In this document: positions 7,441-17,152 of the stretch, one piece after another
Layout: the number at the start of each line of letters is the position of its first letter
Numbering within the stretch: position 1 is the first letter of the stretch
Translations under genes and position numbers: made by a program
Notes under the pieces: generated by a model
The model's input: only the letters and a program-made list of their open reading frames with translations
Told to the model about the DNA's origin: nothing
Database searches by the model: none
Source of the DNA: an uncultured Bacteroidales bacterium
Lineage (GTDB): Bacteria > Bacteroidota > Bacteroidia > Bacteroidales > UBA932
Assembly (NCBI GenBank): GCA_944323245.1
Contig: CALURT010000009.1
Span: 35,703 to 99,702, forward strand
DNA length: 64,000 nt
Direction: 5' to 3'

Positions 7441-9528
7441 ATGCAAGTGGAAAAGGAACAGGCTAAAATAAGGATTGAGGAGCTCAGGGGTCTCATCAAC
7501 GAAAACAACAGGCGTTATTACGTGGAAAATTCTCCGGTCATAAGCGACTACGAGTTCGATATGCTTATGAATGAACTCATTGCGCTTGAAAAGGAATTTC
7601 CCGAATTCGTGACGCCGGATTCCCCTACCAAAAAAGTCGGAAGCGACCTGAAAAACGGTCTGAAAAACGAATTTGTCCAGTATCCCCACAAGTATCCGAT
7701 GCTGTCCCTCGGAAACACATACGACATCACGGAAGTCGAAGCCTTCGCCGAACGGGCCATGAAAATCCTCGGAAAGCCTTTTACATACTCCTGCGAACTC
7801 AAGTTCGACGGCACGGCCATCTGCCTTACATACCGCAAGGGACAGCTTTTCAGGGCATTGACGAGAGGTGACGGCGTAGTGGGTGACGACGTTACCGCCA
7901 ATGTCAGGCACATTCCGAACATTCCCCAGAGCCTGAAAGGAAGCGGCTATCCGGATGAATTCGAAATAAGAGGCGAAATCTACATGCCTTACAAGGCCTT
8001 CGACAGGCTCAACGAGGAAAGAATGAGGGACGAGGACCCTCCTTTTGCCAATCCGCGCAATGCAGCATCCGGTTCCCTGAAACTGCTGAACCCGTCGGAA
8101 GTGGCCCACAGGGGATTGGAATGCACTCTATACCATATTCTCAGCGACACCATGCCGTTCAACACTCATGACGAGGCGCTGACTGCGGCTGCATCGTGGG
8201 GGCTGCCAGTATCCGACAAAAGAAAGGTCTGCCGGGATATCGGGGAGATTGAAGAATATATAAAATATTGGGACACTGAGAGAAAGGCATTGCCGTTCGC
8301 CACGGACGGTGCGGTCATCAAAATCAATGAACTGGATTACCAGAAGGAATTGGGATATACCGCCAAATTCCCCCGTTGGGCCGTGGCATACAAGTTCAAG
8401 GCGGAACAGGCCCTGACGAAAGTCCTGTCAATTGATTATCAGGTAGGAAGGACGGGGGCGGTCACTCCTGTGGCAAACCTCGAACCTGTCCAGCTCTCGG
8501 GTACTGTCGTAAAAAGGGCGACCCTGCACAATTCCGAACAGATGGAACTCTTGGACATACGCATCGGAGATTACGTCCATGTAGAAAAAGGAGGCGAAAT
8601 AATACCGAAAATCACCGGTGTGGAGACGGACAGACGCACCGCGGAAGCGGTAAAACCGGTATTTCCGGACAAATGTCCTGACTGCGGCACTCCGTTGGTA
8701 AAAGACGAAGGCGAAGCCAAATGGTTCTGTCCCAATACCGACGGCTGCCCTACCCAGATTAAAAGCAAACTCGTGCATTTCCTCAGCAGGAAAGCCATGA
8801 ACGTGATTGCAGGTGACGCTACCGTGGACCAGCTGTTCAATCTCGGCTTGGTCAGAAAACCTTCGGACTTCTACCGATTGACAGGAAACGACCTCCTCAG
8901 GCTCGACGGATGGAAGGAACGTTCCGCAAAAAGATTCTTGGACAGTCTTGAAAATTCGAAAAAAGTCACTTTCGACCATGTTCTGTTTGCCCTCGGCATC
9001 AGATATGTCGGCGAATCCACGGCCAAGGCCATGGCCTTCCATTTCGGCAATATCGACAGCCTCATGAATGCAGACAGGGAACAGCTGCTTGAAGTGGAGG
9101 ATGTAGGCGAGGTCATTGCCGACAGTGTGCTCGAGTATTTTGCTTCAGAAGCACACAGGGAGGACATCTGTCGGCTCCGCGAGGCAGGACTGCAGTTCTC
9201 GGTTGACAATAAAAAGCAGGCCGTGTCCGAGACTCTCTCCAGCATGGTCATAGTGATTTCCGGAAATTTCTCCATCCCGCGTGATGAAATCAAGGAACTC
9301 ATAACGGCGAACGGAGGAAAGAACAGTTCTTCCGTCAGTTCCAGGACATCGTTCCTGCTTGCCGGAGAAAAGCCCGGCCCCGAAAAAATCAGGAAAGCCG
9401 AAAGCCTCGGCATAAGAATCGTGGACGAGGCCGCATTCAGGGAAATGCTCGGCCAGCCCGCCGTGAATGACAGTGCGGGAGAAGACTCACACACGCAGAA
9501 TACACATTTCGAACCTACATTGTTTTAA
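7441..9528 (+). CDS. ligA: NAD-dependent DNA ligase LigA
   Basis: Seals nicks during replication and repair using NAD+. 695 residues from the ATG at 7441. Seen in order: adenylation domain with the lysine nucleophile K121 in KFDG, OB fold, four-cysteine zinc finger (CPDC...CPNTDGC), helix-hairpin-helix repeats and a C-terminal BRCT domain. An ATG 21 nt upstream (7420) is in frame, but a TAATTTTG -7 element at 7408-7415 puts the transcript start at about 7421, so the second ATG is preferred and matches the usual family N-terminus. It heads a seven-gene run in which the gaps are 1-5 bp or an overlap. Confidence 0.96.
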   Translation: MQVEKEQAKIRIEELRGLINENNRRYYVENSPVISDYEFDMLMNELIALEKEFPEFVTPDSPTKKVGSDLKNGLKNEFVQYPHKYPMLSLGNTYDITEVEAFAERAMKILGKPFTYSCELKFDGTAICLTYRKGQLFRALTRGDGVVGDDVTANVRHIPNIPQSLKGSGYPDEFEIRGEIYMPYKAFDRLNEERMRDEDPPFANPRNAASGSLKLLNPSEVAHRGLECTLYHILSDTMPFNTHDEALTAAASWGLPVSDKRKVCRDIGEIEEYIKYWDTERKALPFATDGAVIKINELDYQKELGYTAKFPRWAVAYKFKAEQALTKVLSIDYQVGRTGAVTPVANLEPVQLSGTVVKRATLHNSEQMELLDIRIGDYVHVEKGGEIIPKITGVETDRRTAEAVKPVFPDKCPDCGTPLVKDEGEAKWFCPNTDGCPTQIKSKLVHFLSRKAMNVIAGDATVDQLFNLGLVRKPSDFYRLTGNDLLRLDGWKERSAKRFLDSLENSKKVTFDHVLFALGIRYVGESTAKAMAFHFGNIDSLMNADREQLLEVEDVGEVIADSVLEYFASEAHREDICRLREAGLQFSVDNKKQAVSETLSSMVIVISGNFSIPRDEIKELITANGGKNSSSVSSRTSFLLAGEKPGPEKIRKAESLGIRIVDEAAFREMLGQPAVNDSAGEDSHTQNTHFEPTLF

Positions 9529-9532
9529 GAAA

Positions 9533-9904
9533 ATGAATATCGGAGACAAACATATCCTGAAGCATACGGTCTCTACGGAAGAGACTGCAAGTGCCATGCG
9601 TTCCGGGGGACTTCCCGTTTTCGCCACACCGATGATGATACTTCTCATGGAACATACGGCATACGCCCTTGCCAAGGACGCCGGATACGAAACCGTCGGC
9701 ACGGCCGTGGACATACAGCATCTGAAAGCATGCGTACCCGGGACAGAGCTGGTTTCCTCGGCGGAACTTGTCGGGACAGAAGGCAGGAAACTCGTCTTCA
9801 AAGTCTGCGTAATGGCAGGAGAAACCGTAATCGGAGAAGGCCGACACGAAAGATTCATCATCGACCCTGAAAGGTTCATGGCCAAACTCGAAAAGAAACT
9901 CTGA
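9533..9904 (+). CDS. Hotdog-fold thioesterase, FlK-like
   Basis: 123-residue single hotdog domain from the fluoroacetyl-CoA-thioesterase-like family, expected to hydrolyse an acyl-CoA. Seen: the LPVFATPMMILLMEHTA segment (about residues 23-39), in which the hotdog helix starts, GTAVDIQHLKACVPG, and the closing GEGRHERFIID strand. The start is the ATG 4 bp after ligA; the frame is open further upstream but homology is not. The true substrate is unknown; proteins of this type often clear dead-end acyl-CoA esters. Confidence 0.8.
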   Translation: MNIGDKHILKHTVSTEETASAMRSGGLPVFATPMMILLMEHTAYALAKDAGYETVGTAVDIQHLKACVPGTELVSSAELVGTEGRKLVFKVCVMAGETVIGEGRHERFIIDPERFMAKLEKKL

Positions 9905-9909
9905 AAGAA

Positions 9910-10836
9910 ATGAAAGGCATTACCGGCATATTCCGTCGCATAAACACCTTTTTCAAAAAGGACATCTGGGAATTGGACATGCAGGAACTGTCCAAGGCCA
10001 AGGCGCGGTGGATAAAATATGCCAAGGTGCTGCTCATCACCATCAAGACGTTTTCGGCGGAAAAAATCGGTTTTCAGGCCGTGGCGCTGAGCTTTTTCGG
10101 CACAATGTCTGTGGTCCCGTTCATTGCCGTGGCATTTGCCGTGACAGGCGGTTTAGGACTCGACACCAGGTTGAAGGAACTCCTCTATGCCAATTTTTCC
10201 GGCCATCCCGAAGTCATTGACATGGTGCTCGGCTTTGCCGACAACATAATCCATACGGCAGAATCCAGTGCCATGGGTCTTATAAGCGCCCTCCTCTTCG
10301 TATGGCTCATATTCTGGATGATGATATCCGTGGAAAGGGTATTCAACAACGTGTGGCGGGTAAGGAAGTCGAGAAACATTTTCAAGAGGATATCGTTCTA
10401 CACGGCCATCCTCCTTATTTCCCCTTTCATAATAATGCTGTTTTTCTCCGGCTCCATCATATATTCCAATATTTTGGACGGCATAGGACTCGACGCAGCG
10501 TACTTCGAATCCTTCGCTTCGTTTTTCGCATGGGTTCTGTTCTATATAGTGGCGGCCCTCACTTTCTCCGCAATGTACAAATTCATTCCCAATCACAAGG
10601 TACAGTATTCCAACGCTTTGCGTGCAGCTGTCCTGTCGGGGTTGGTGTTCACCATACTTCAATATCTGTATCTTGAGACACAGCTTTTCGTGACAAGGCT
10701 CAACGCCGTCTACGGAGCAGTGGCAGCCATTCCGCTTTTCATGTTCTGGATGAATTTCGGATGGTTCATAATCCTGTTCGGGGCAGAATTGTCCTATGCT
10801 TACCAGAATGTCGACAACTATAATTTGGAGGATTGA
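9910..10836 (+). CDS. YihY/BrkB family inner membrane protein
   Basis: 308 residues with about six membrane segments (near residues 60-80, 118-140, 164-184, 198-220, 232-254 and 268-290) and the family features GFQAVALSFFGTMSVVPF at the first helix and FMFWMNFGWFIILFGAELSYAYQN at the end. The family was once annotated as ribonuclease BN, but its role is undefined; an envelope or transport function is usually proposed. It lies 5 bp after the thioesterase and 3 bp before rel. Confidence 0.88.
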   Translation: MKGITGIFRRINTFFKKDIWELDMQELSKAKARWIKYAKVLLITIKTFSAEKIGFQAVALSFFGTMSVVPFIAVAFAVTGGLGLDTRLKELLYANFSGHPEVIDMVLGFADNIIHTAESSAMGLISALLFVWLIFWMMISVERVFNNVWRVRKSRNIFKRISFYTAILLISPFIIMLFFSGSIIYSNILDGIGLDAAYFESFASFFAWVLFYIVAALTFSAMYKFIPNHKVQYSNALRAAVLSGLVFTILQYLYLETQLFVTRLNAVYGAVAAIPLFMFWMNFGWFIILFGAELSYAYQNVDNYNLED

Positions 10837-10839
10837 CCT

Positions 10840-13059
10840 ATGGCGGTTTCAGAATTCACACAACACGACTACGATGTCATAGCAAGAGATTTTGCGGACC
10901 TGAAGGAGGCCGCAAGGAAACGATGTGCGAATCAGGAAGAATTAGATGTCGTACAGAAGGCGTTCGACTTCGCCAACGAGGCACACAAAGGCGTGCGACG
11001 CCGTTCGGGAGAACCATACATCCTGCACCCTATCGCTGTGGCAAAGATAGTCGTAAGCAATATCGGACTCGGATACAAGTCCATAGCGGCCGCACTGCTG
11101 CATGACGTCGTGGAAGATACCGACTATACCGTGGACGACATCCGCAATCTCTTCGGTGAAAAGATAGCTTCCCTCGTGGACGGCCTGACCAAAATCAAGA
11201 CCGTACTCGACAACGAGGACAAGGCCAAGCAGAAAAGCATCCAGGCGGAAAACTTCAAGCGAATCCTCCTTACCCTTAACGACGATATCCGCGTCGTCCT
11301 CATCAAGCTAGCCGACAGACTGCACAACTGCAGGACAATAGAATTCATGCCTGAATACAAGAGGGACAAGATTCTGAGCGAAACCATGTTCATTTTCATT
11401 CCTTTGGCCCACCGCCTCGGTCTGTATGAAGTGAAATCCGAAATGGAAGACATCTGGCTGAGATACAAGGAACCTGAAGCCTTCAACGAAATCACGGAGA
11501 AAATCAACCGCAATATCACCGACAAGGAAAAGGAAATCGACGAATTCATAAAGCCAATCAAGGAAGCCCTCGATAGGGCCGGCTTTTCGTTCGAGATAAA
11601 GAAAAGGGTCAAGACCCCGTATTCGATATGGAACAAAATCGTTACAAAGGGAGTGACCTTTGAACAGATATACGACCTGTATGCCGTAAGAATCATTTTC
11701 GATCCCAAACCGGAAACGACTGAAACCGAACGTGACCAGTGCTACCACGTATTCTCCATAATCACCGGCATCTACAAATACAAGAGCGACAGGGTCAGGG
11801 ACTGGGTCAAACACCCGAAAAACAATGGCTATGAAGCCCTGCACTGTACAGTAATGAGCCATTCGGGAATATGGATAGAGGTGCAGATCCGCACCAAGAG
11901 AATGAACGACATAGCCGAAAAGGGAATCGCCGCCCACTGGGCCTACAAGAAGGACGGCTTCATCGAAAACGATGAAAGCGAGATGGACAAGTGGATTAAC
12001 AAGGTAAAGGAAATCATCGTCAATCCCGATGTCAACGCTTTGGAACTGTTGGATATCATCCACAACGACCTCACAGCCTCTGAAATTTTCGTCTTCACTC
12101 CTAAAGGTGACCAGAAAAGGATTGAAAAGGGAGCTACTGCGCTTGATTTCGCATACCTTATCCACACGGAAATAGGGAACAAGGCCATTGCCGCCAAGGT
12201 CAACATGAAACTCGTGCCCCTTTCCTACAGGCTGAAGACCGGAGACCAGGTCGAAATCATCACCGCCGAGACGGAAAAGCCGAAAAGGGAATGGCTGCAG
12301 TTCCTCAAGACCCGCAAGGCCAGGAACGAAGTCATAGACTATCTCAAGGATGAACGACAGGACAGCATCAAGGTCGGGAAGAAAATGATTGAAGAGCAAC
12401 TTGCTGCCATAGGTATGAAACTGAACGACAGTACCTTGCAGCAACTCTTGGACGGATATGAGATTTTCGAAGGAAAGGACGAGCTGTATTTCAGGGTCGG
12501 CATAGGAGTGCTGAAACTGAACAATCTCGACCAGGTCATCCACAGGACAGCGGAAAAGAACAAAAGCTGGAACTTCCCGTGGTTCCGGCAGAAGAACAAG
12601 AAAGAACCGAGATTCGTCATCAACGACTCTTCCGACAAGAGCCACAAGTATGTGATAGCGAGCTGCTGCAATCCGATTCCGGGAGACAGCGTGGTAGGCT
12701 TCATGTCGGATGACGGCACGATTACGGTACACAAGAAAACCTGCGACGTGGCCAACGGCATTGCAGCCAAGCATGGCGACAGAATCGTCATGCCTCAGTG
12801 GGAACACGATTCGCAGCAGTCATTCCTCGTGCGCCTGTCGCTGAAAGGCTTTGACAGGCTCGGCCTCATCAACGAGATTTCAAGATACATTTCGTTCGTA
12901 CTCAGCGTGAACATGAAAGGAATTTACCTGAATACGGACAACGGAGTATTCGACGGGTACATAGACCTGTACGTTCACGACAGGGACGACCTTGAGAAAC
13001 TGATAAGGAAACTGACGAAAACTGAAGGAATACAAAGCGTAGTAAGAACGGATTTATAA
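10840..13059 (+). CDS. rel: Bifunctional (p)ppGpp synthetase/hydrolase (RelA/SpoT family)
   Basis: 739 residues with the full long-RSH layout. Seen: HD hydrolase domain with H63, HD at 88-89 and ED at 92-93, indicating active (p)ppGpp hydrolysis; synthetase domain (about 230-345) containing the VKHPKNNGYEALH stretch; TGS domain (about 405-465, EIFVFTPKGD...); C-terminal ACT domain (about 665-735). Intact HD residues argue for a SpoT/Rel-type bifunctional enzyme rather than synthetase-only RelA. It makes and degrades the stringent-response alarmone and is probably ribosome-associated. Placement between yihY and a lipoprotein gene in the ligA run would tie its transcription to replication and isoprenoid genes. 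Confidence 0.95.
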   Translation: MAVSEFTQHDYDVIARDFADLKEAARKRCANQEELDVVQKAFDFANEAHKGVRRRSGEPYILHPIAVAKIVVSNIGLGYKSIAAALLHDVVEDTDYTVDDIRNLFGEKIASLVDGLTKIKTVLDNEDKAKQKSIQAENFKRILLTLNDDIRVVLIKLADRLHNCRTIEFMPEYKRDKILSETMFIFIPLAHRLGLYEVKSEMEDIWLRYKEPEAFNEITEKINRNITDKEKEIDEFIKPIKEALDRAGFSFEIKKRVKTPYSIWNKIVTKGVTFEQIYDLYAVRIIFDPKPETTETERDQCYHVFSIITGIYKYKSDRVRDWVKHPKNNGYEALHCTVMSHSGIWIEVQIRTKRMNDIAEKGIAAHWAYKKDGFIENDESEMDKWINKVKEIIVNPDVNALELLDIIHNDLTASEIFVFTPKGDQKRIEKGATALDFAYLIHTEIGNKAIAAKVNMKLVPLSYRLKTGDQVEIITAETEKPKREWLQFLKTRKARNEVIDYLKDERQDSIKVGKKMIEEQLAAIGMKLNDSTLQQLLDGYEIFEGKDELYFRVGIGVLKLNNLDQVIHRTAEKNKSWNFPWFRQKNKKEPRFVINDSSDKSHKYVIASCCNPIPGDSVVGFMSDDGTITVHKKTCDVANGIAAKHGDRIVMPQWEHDSQQSFLVRLSLKGFDRLGLINEISRYISFVLSVNMKGIYLNTDNGVFDGYIDLYVHDRDDLEKLIRKLTKTEGIQSVVRTDL

Positions 13060-13061
13060 AA

Positions 13062-14948
13062 ATGCACACAAGAATCAGAATAAGAGAATTTCTGCCGTTG
13101 GCGGTGGCAGTCGCTTCCGTATTGGCCATGATGTTTTCACCGTCGTGTGCCAACACCACGACTCCCCCGAGCGGCGGTCCCAAGGATACGATTCCACCGG
13201 TCATCGAAAAACTGTATCCAATGCCGGGCGATACGATGATTCCGGTACACAAGACCAAATTGGCCATGACATTCGACGAATTCGTGGTAGTCAAGGACCA
13301 GCAAAGCCTGTTTCTGTCCCCTCCGATGCAGAAAACCCCGAAATACAGGATGAGGGGCAAGACCCTGATAGTCTATTTCGAAGAAGACCTCGATTCCAAC
13401 AGGACCTATACCCTTGATGTCACCAACGCCATAGCAGACAACAACGAGGGCAACATGTTCCCGGGATATACCATGGTCTTTTCCACCGGCCGGAACGTCG
13501 ACTCAATGATGGTCACCGGCATCGTACAGGACTGCAACACGCTCATGCCCGTAAAAGGGGCCACTGTCATGCTTTACAAGAACCAGGCGGACTCGGCCAT
13601 CTTCCTCGAAAGGCCTGCCGCCGCTGTCCGGACCGATGACTGGGGATATTTCTGTCTCAGGAACATTCAGGATACGGTTTACAGGATGTATGCGATACTC
13701 GATGCCAACAACAACAATCTCTATGATCCCGACAACGAGCAGGTGGCATTCATCGATACATTGGTCAGGCCGGTAACCGTGGTGAACGACACCCTCCCGG
13801 AAGTCATTAAATATCTGATGACCGACACCCTTGCCTGCCTTGCAAGAAAAACCGAATTCGAGCTGAACCTTTTCAAGGAAACTCCCTCCAAACAGATGAT
13901 AGTCAACAAGGAAAGGCTCGGAGAAAGGACAGCATACGTCACTTTCATGGCCCCGTACGCCCAAATCGACTCCATCTGGATGAGGAATATTCCGTCCGAC
14001 AAGCTGATAACGCAGTTCAACATAGAAAGGGACAGTCTCGAAATCTGGGTAAACGACCCCAACCCGCTGCCAGACACGCTTTTCCTGTACATCGATTATA
14101 TGAAAACCGATACTCTCGGAGTGCTATCCCCTTTCGTCGAGGAAATCAAACTGTCCAAACCGAGGACGCTCGGGGCTGCAAAAAGTTCATACAGGGACAT
14201 AAAGAAAGAGGACACGACGACCGTATTCACCATTACTGCCGAGCCTTCCACAGTGGAGCAGTACGGATTCATCATTGAATTCAAATACCCTCTCGTGGAA
14301 TCGGCATTCGATTCGTTGGTATTCAGATATACCAATCCGAGACAGCAGGAATTCACGGACACCTACACGGTGGAGCAGGACAGCCTCAATCTGCGCAAAT
14401 ACACTGTCAGACCTACGTCGCAGCTCCTCCCGGGATATGAATATTTCCTGAAGGTACCGGCACGCAAATTCATGGACATCAACGGATTCTACAATGACAG
14501 TTCGGAAGTTTCAGTCACGCTCCCGAATGACGACAAGCTCAGTACGATGATACTCGACCTGACAAATGTCCGCAACAAATACATCATTGACATGCTCAAT
14601 GAAAAGCGCGACAAGATTATCCGGTCGTTCATCATTGAGGAGGACTGCCAGCTTGTTTTCCCGTACATTACAGCAGGAAAATATTCCATAAGGATTACCG
14701 AAGACCTGAACAGGAACGGAATCGTGGATACGGGAGTGCTGCTCGAGCACAGACAGCCTGAAAAAGTGAAGTTCTACAAGCTGGATGACGGCACATTCCT
14801 GATTGACATTCCTGAAATGACGGAATTGCAGCAATCAATAGATGTCGCAGCCCTATTCGGGGAAAAGCCCCCTGCAGATACGACGGAGGCGCAGGTCCTG
14901 TCGGAAGACTTTACGGCGGAAGCAACTGCCGATGATACGGAGCAGTAA
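13062..14948 (+). CDS. Ig-like (Big_5) domain lipoprotein
   Basis: 628-residue secreted lipoprotein, signal peptide ending at the candidate lipobox Cys29 (FSPSC). Seen: a TIPPVIEKLYPMPGDT...FDEFVVV...YFEEDLDSNRTYTLDV block, typical of the SbsA/Big_5 Ig-like domain (about residues 43-142), then a carboxypeptidase-regulatory-like region (about 147-225, DANNNNLYDPD) and a C-terminal region with DLNRNGIVDTGVLLEHRQPEKV. Such proteins are common across Bacteroidota, usually beside outer membrane genes, with no settled function. It starts 2 bp after rel and ends 1 bp before the next gene. Confidence 0.85.
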   Translation: MHTRIRIREFLPLAVAVASVLAMMFSPSCANTTTPPSGGPKDTIPPVIEKLYPMPGDTMIPVHKTKLAMTFDEFVVVKDQQSLFLSPPMQKTPKYRMRGKTLIVYFEEDLDSNRTYTLDVTNAIADNNEGNMFPGYTMVFSTGRNVDSMMVTGIVQDCNTLMPVKGATVMLYKNQADSAIFLERPAAAVRTDDWGYFCLRNIQDTVYRMYAILDANNNNLYDPDNEQVAFIDTLVRPVTVVNDTLPEVIKYLMTDTLACLARKTEFELNLFKETPSKQMIVNKERLGERTAYVTFMAPYAQIDSIWMRNIPSDKLITQFNIERDSLEIWVNDPNPLPDTLFLYIDYMKTDTLGVLSPFVEEIKLSKPRTLGAAKSSYRDIKKEDTTTVFTITAEPSTVEQYGFIIEFKYPLVESAFDSLVFRYTNPRQQEFTDTYTVEQDSLNLRKYTVRPTSQLLPGYEYFLKVPARKFMDINGFYNDSSEVSVTLPNDDKLSTMILDLTNVRNKYIIDMLNEKRDKIIRSFIIEEDCQLVFPYITAGKYSIRITEDLNRNGIVDTGVLLEHRQPEKVKFYKLDDGTFLIDIPEMTELQQSIDVAALFGEKPPADTTEAQVLSEDFTAEATADDTEQ

Positions 14949-14949
14949 T

Positions 14950-15819
14950 ATGAAGAGAATTTTCAGTACGACAATATTGTCATTGGCGGTCCTTTGTACC
15001 GCAATGCAATCCGGAGCACAGGAAACCGACCCGATACCCGGGTTGGAAATCGACTCCGTGGATGTCATCATCGATGAACTCAAGAAAATCAACGACTATT
15101 CCATGATAGGAATCCAGTACGGAATGGGAATGAGCCGTCCGACATGGTCCCCTTCGATGGAGCAGACCTCCCTTTTCATCCCGTACAATTTCGGTGTCAC
15201 ATATACGAGATACGGGAAAATGTTCGGATACATGCCTTATTTCGGATTCCAGCTCGGAGTATTCTACGGACAGGAAGGCTACAAGTTTGAACCTGATGAT
15301 GAAGGCAACATATCCAATGTCGAGGGTGCGACCTCTGCGGTAATGGATGTGATAGAAGTTCCGTTCATGGCACATTGCCACTTCGATTTCTGGAAAATGA
15401 AACTCATGGTCAATCTCGGGCTGTACGGAGGATACCGCCTTTCCATACACCGGTACGGGGACAACGTGCCTGCCGCCATAAGGGAATCCTTCATAGATAC
15501 GGACATCCGCTTCGATTACGGCATCAAGGGAGGTGCGGGCTTCGCATTCATCTTCGACCCGATAGAACTGCATTTCACGGCAAGCTACAAATACGCCTTT
15601 GCCTCTCTCTACCAGCCGGACTACTACAGCCAGTACTACTACAGATATGCCTATCCTACCAATTTGGTCATATCGTTCGGAATACATTTCCAGCTTACAC
15701 GCAGGACAGGCAAGACCCGCCATGAACTCAAACGGGAGGCAAGGGAGCATCTCGGCCTGATCCGCTCCATCCAATCCGCAACTGACAGCAAACAAAACAG
15801 TACATACAATGAAAACTGA
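14950..15819 (+). CDS. Outer membrane beta-barrel protein
   Basis: 289 residues with a clear signal peptide (about residues 1-23, ending SGAQ). The rest is rich in alternating aromatic and glycine strands (GIQYGMGMSRP, FGYMPYFGFQLGVFYGQ, LGLYGGYRL, GIKGGAGFAFIF), as in PorT-like and OmpW-like small barrels, with a lysine/arginine-rich tail after the last strand. The start is the ATG right after the lipoprotein stop; the frame is open further up but overlaps that gene. The last 11 bp overlap ispG. The role is unknown; the C-terminal basic tail after a barrel is unusual. Confidence 0.75.
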   Translation: MKRIFSTTILSLAVLCTAMQSGAQETDPIPGLEIDSVDVIIDELKKINDYSMIGIQYGMGMSRPTWSPSMEQTSLFIPYNFGVTYTRYGKMFGYMPYFGFQLGVFYGQEGYKFEPDDEGNISNVEGATSAVMDVIEVPFMAHCHFDFWKMKLMVNLGLYGGYRLSIHRYGDNVPAAIRESFIDTDIRFDYGIKGGAGFAFIFDPIELHFTASYKYAFASLYQPDYYSQYYYRYAYPTNLVISFGIHFQLTRRTGKTRHELKREAREHLGLIRSIQSATDSKQNSTYNEN

Positions 15820-17152
15820 TCCGGTAAAAGTCGGGAACATACTTGTCGGAGGTGACAATCCGATAGTGATACAGACAATGTGCAACACGCATACCTCGAA
15901 TATAGAAGCATCTGTATCCCAATGCATGAGGCTTGCAGCCGCAGGCGCTGAAATGATAAGGCTTACGGTACCGTCGCTTGCAGAGGTGGAAGCCCTTGCT
16001 GAAATAAAGGGCCGTCTGAGAGACTCTGGAATCGATGTTCCCCTCGTGGCTGACGTGCATTTCTCGGCGGAAGTCGCCATAGCCTGTGCCCGGATTGTGG
16101 AAAAGGTCAGGATAAACCCAGGCAATTTCCACAAGGATCACTCCATAGCAAGGAAAAAGTTTGCCGAACTTGTCGGAGTCTGCAAGGAATACGGTACGGC
16201 CATACGCATCGGACTGAACCACGGCTCGCTTGGAGAAAGAATAACGGAGATGTACGGGAACACGCCCGAAGGCATGAAGGAAGCCGCCATGGAATGGATC
16301 CATCTCTGCATGGAAAACGGTTTCCGCAATGTAGTGGTGTCTCTCAAGGCCAGCAACACTATCGTCATGGTGGAGGCATACAGGCTTCTGGCGGCAGCCA
16401 TGGAAGCCGAAAACATAGGATTTCCTCTTCACCTTGGAGTCACCGAGGCCGGAAACGGCGATGCCGGAAGATTCAAGTCGGCAACAGGAATTTCCGCCCT
16501 TCTTTCACGCGGAATCGGCGACACGATAAGGGTTTCCCTTACCGAAGACCCTGAAAATGAGCTCCCGGTAGCCCGATATATTGCCGACAGATACGATCAC
16601 AGAGCACATTCATCCATGTCGGCCGTGAAAATTGAAGGGAAAAAGGCAGTAGCGACATATGAAGCACCGTCCCGTCAAAGACTCATCCTCGACCTTGCCT
16701 GCGATTTCGGCAGAATGCTTTTGGACAGGGAGATAGATGAAGTGTTAATAAAAGGTTTCTACCGTGATGAAAACGGAAATGAAACCGGATTGGACGGCGA
16801 AGAAGGGAAATATTTCACCGACGAGCTCATGCAGGCAGCCAGGAGAAAATTCTACCGTCCGGAATATATCGCCTGCCCGGGATGCGGAAGGACAATGTAC
16901 AATCTTGAAAAGACGTTCAATGAGGTCAAACGCCGTACATCCCATCTGAAAGATGTGGTCATAGCGGTCATGGGGTGTATAGTCAACGGTCCCGGGGAAA
17001 TGGCCGACGCCGACTGGGGCTATGTCGGAGAAGGCAACGGAAAAGTCTCCATCTACAGAGGAAAGACTCCCGTACTGAGACATGTCCCGGAAACGGAAGC
17101 CATCGACAGACTTCTCGAACTTATATCTCAGGCCCGGACTCCGCAGGCTTGA
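15809..17152 (+). CDS. ispG: 4-hydroxy-3-methylbut-2-en-1-yl diphosphate synthase IspG (GcpE), short-insert form
   Basis: Iron-sulphur enzyme of the MEP isoprenoid pathway, converting MEcPP to HMBPP. Seen: TIM-barrel half (residues 1-250) with VADVHF, RINPGN and GVTEAG; a linker/insertion of about 100 residues (about 252-352); the 4Fe-4S half with CPGCGR (C356, C359) and MGCIVNGPGE (C390, E397). At 447 residues it lies between the two-domain bacterial enzyme (about 370) and the three-domain form usual in Bacteroidota and plants (600 or more). It closes the ligA run and overlaps the convergent CorC-like gene by 32 bp at the stop. Confidence 0.95.
   Translation: MKTDPVKVGNILVGGDNPIVIQTMCNTHTSNIEASVSQCMRLAAAGAEMIRLTVPSLAEVEALAEIKGRLRDSGIDVPLVADVHFSAEVAIACARIVEKVRINPGNFHKDHSIARKKFAELVGVCKEYGTAIRIGLNHGSLGERITEMYGNTPEGMKEAAMEWIHLCMENGFRNVVVSLKASNTIVMVEAYRLLAAAMEAENIGFPLHLGVTEAGNGDAGRFKSATGISALLSRGIGDTIRVSLTEDPENELPVARYIADRYDHRAHSSMSAVKIEGKKAVATYEAPSRQRLILDLACDFGRMLLDREIDEVLIKGFYRDENGNETGLDGEEGKYFTDELMQAARRKFYRPEYIACPGCGRTMYNLEKTFNEVKRRTSHLKDVVIAVMGCIVNGPGEMADADWGYVGEGNGKVSIYRGKTPVLRHVPETEAIDRLLELISQARTPQA

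Noticed and set aside
11308..12807. 499-codon open frame antisense to rel
   Set aside because: It mirrors rel codons, has no recognisable domain or start context, and rel is a complete, well-conserved gene.
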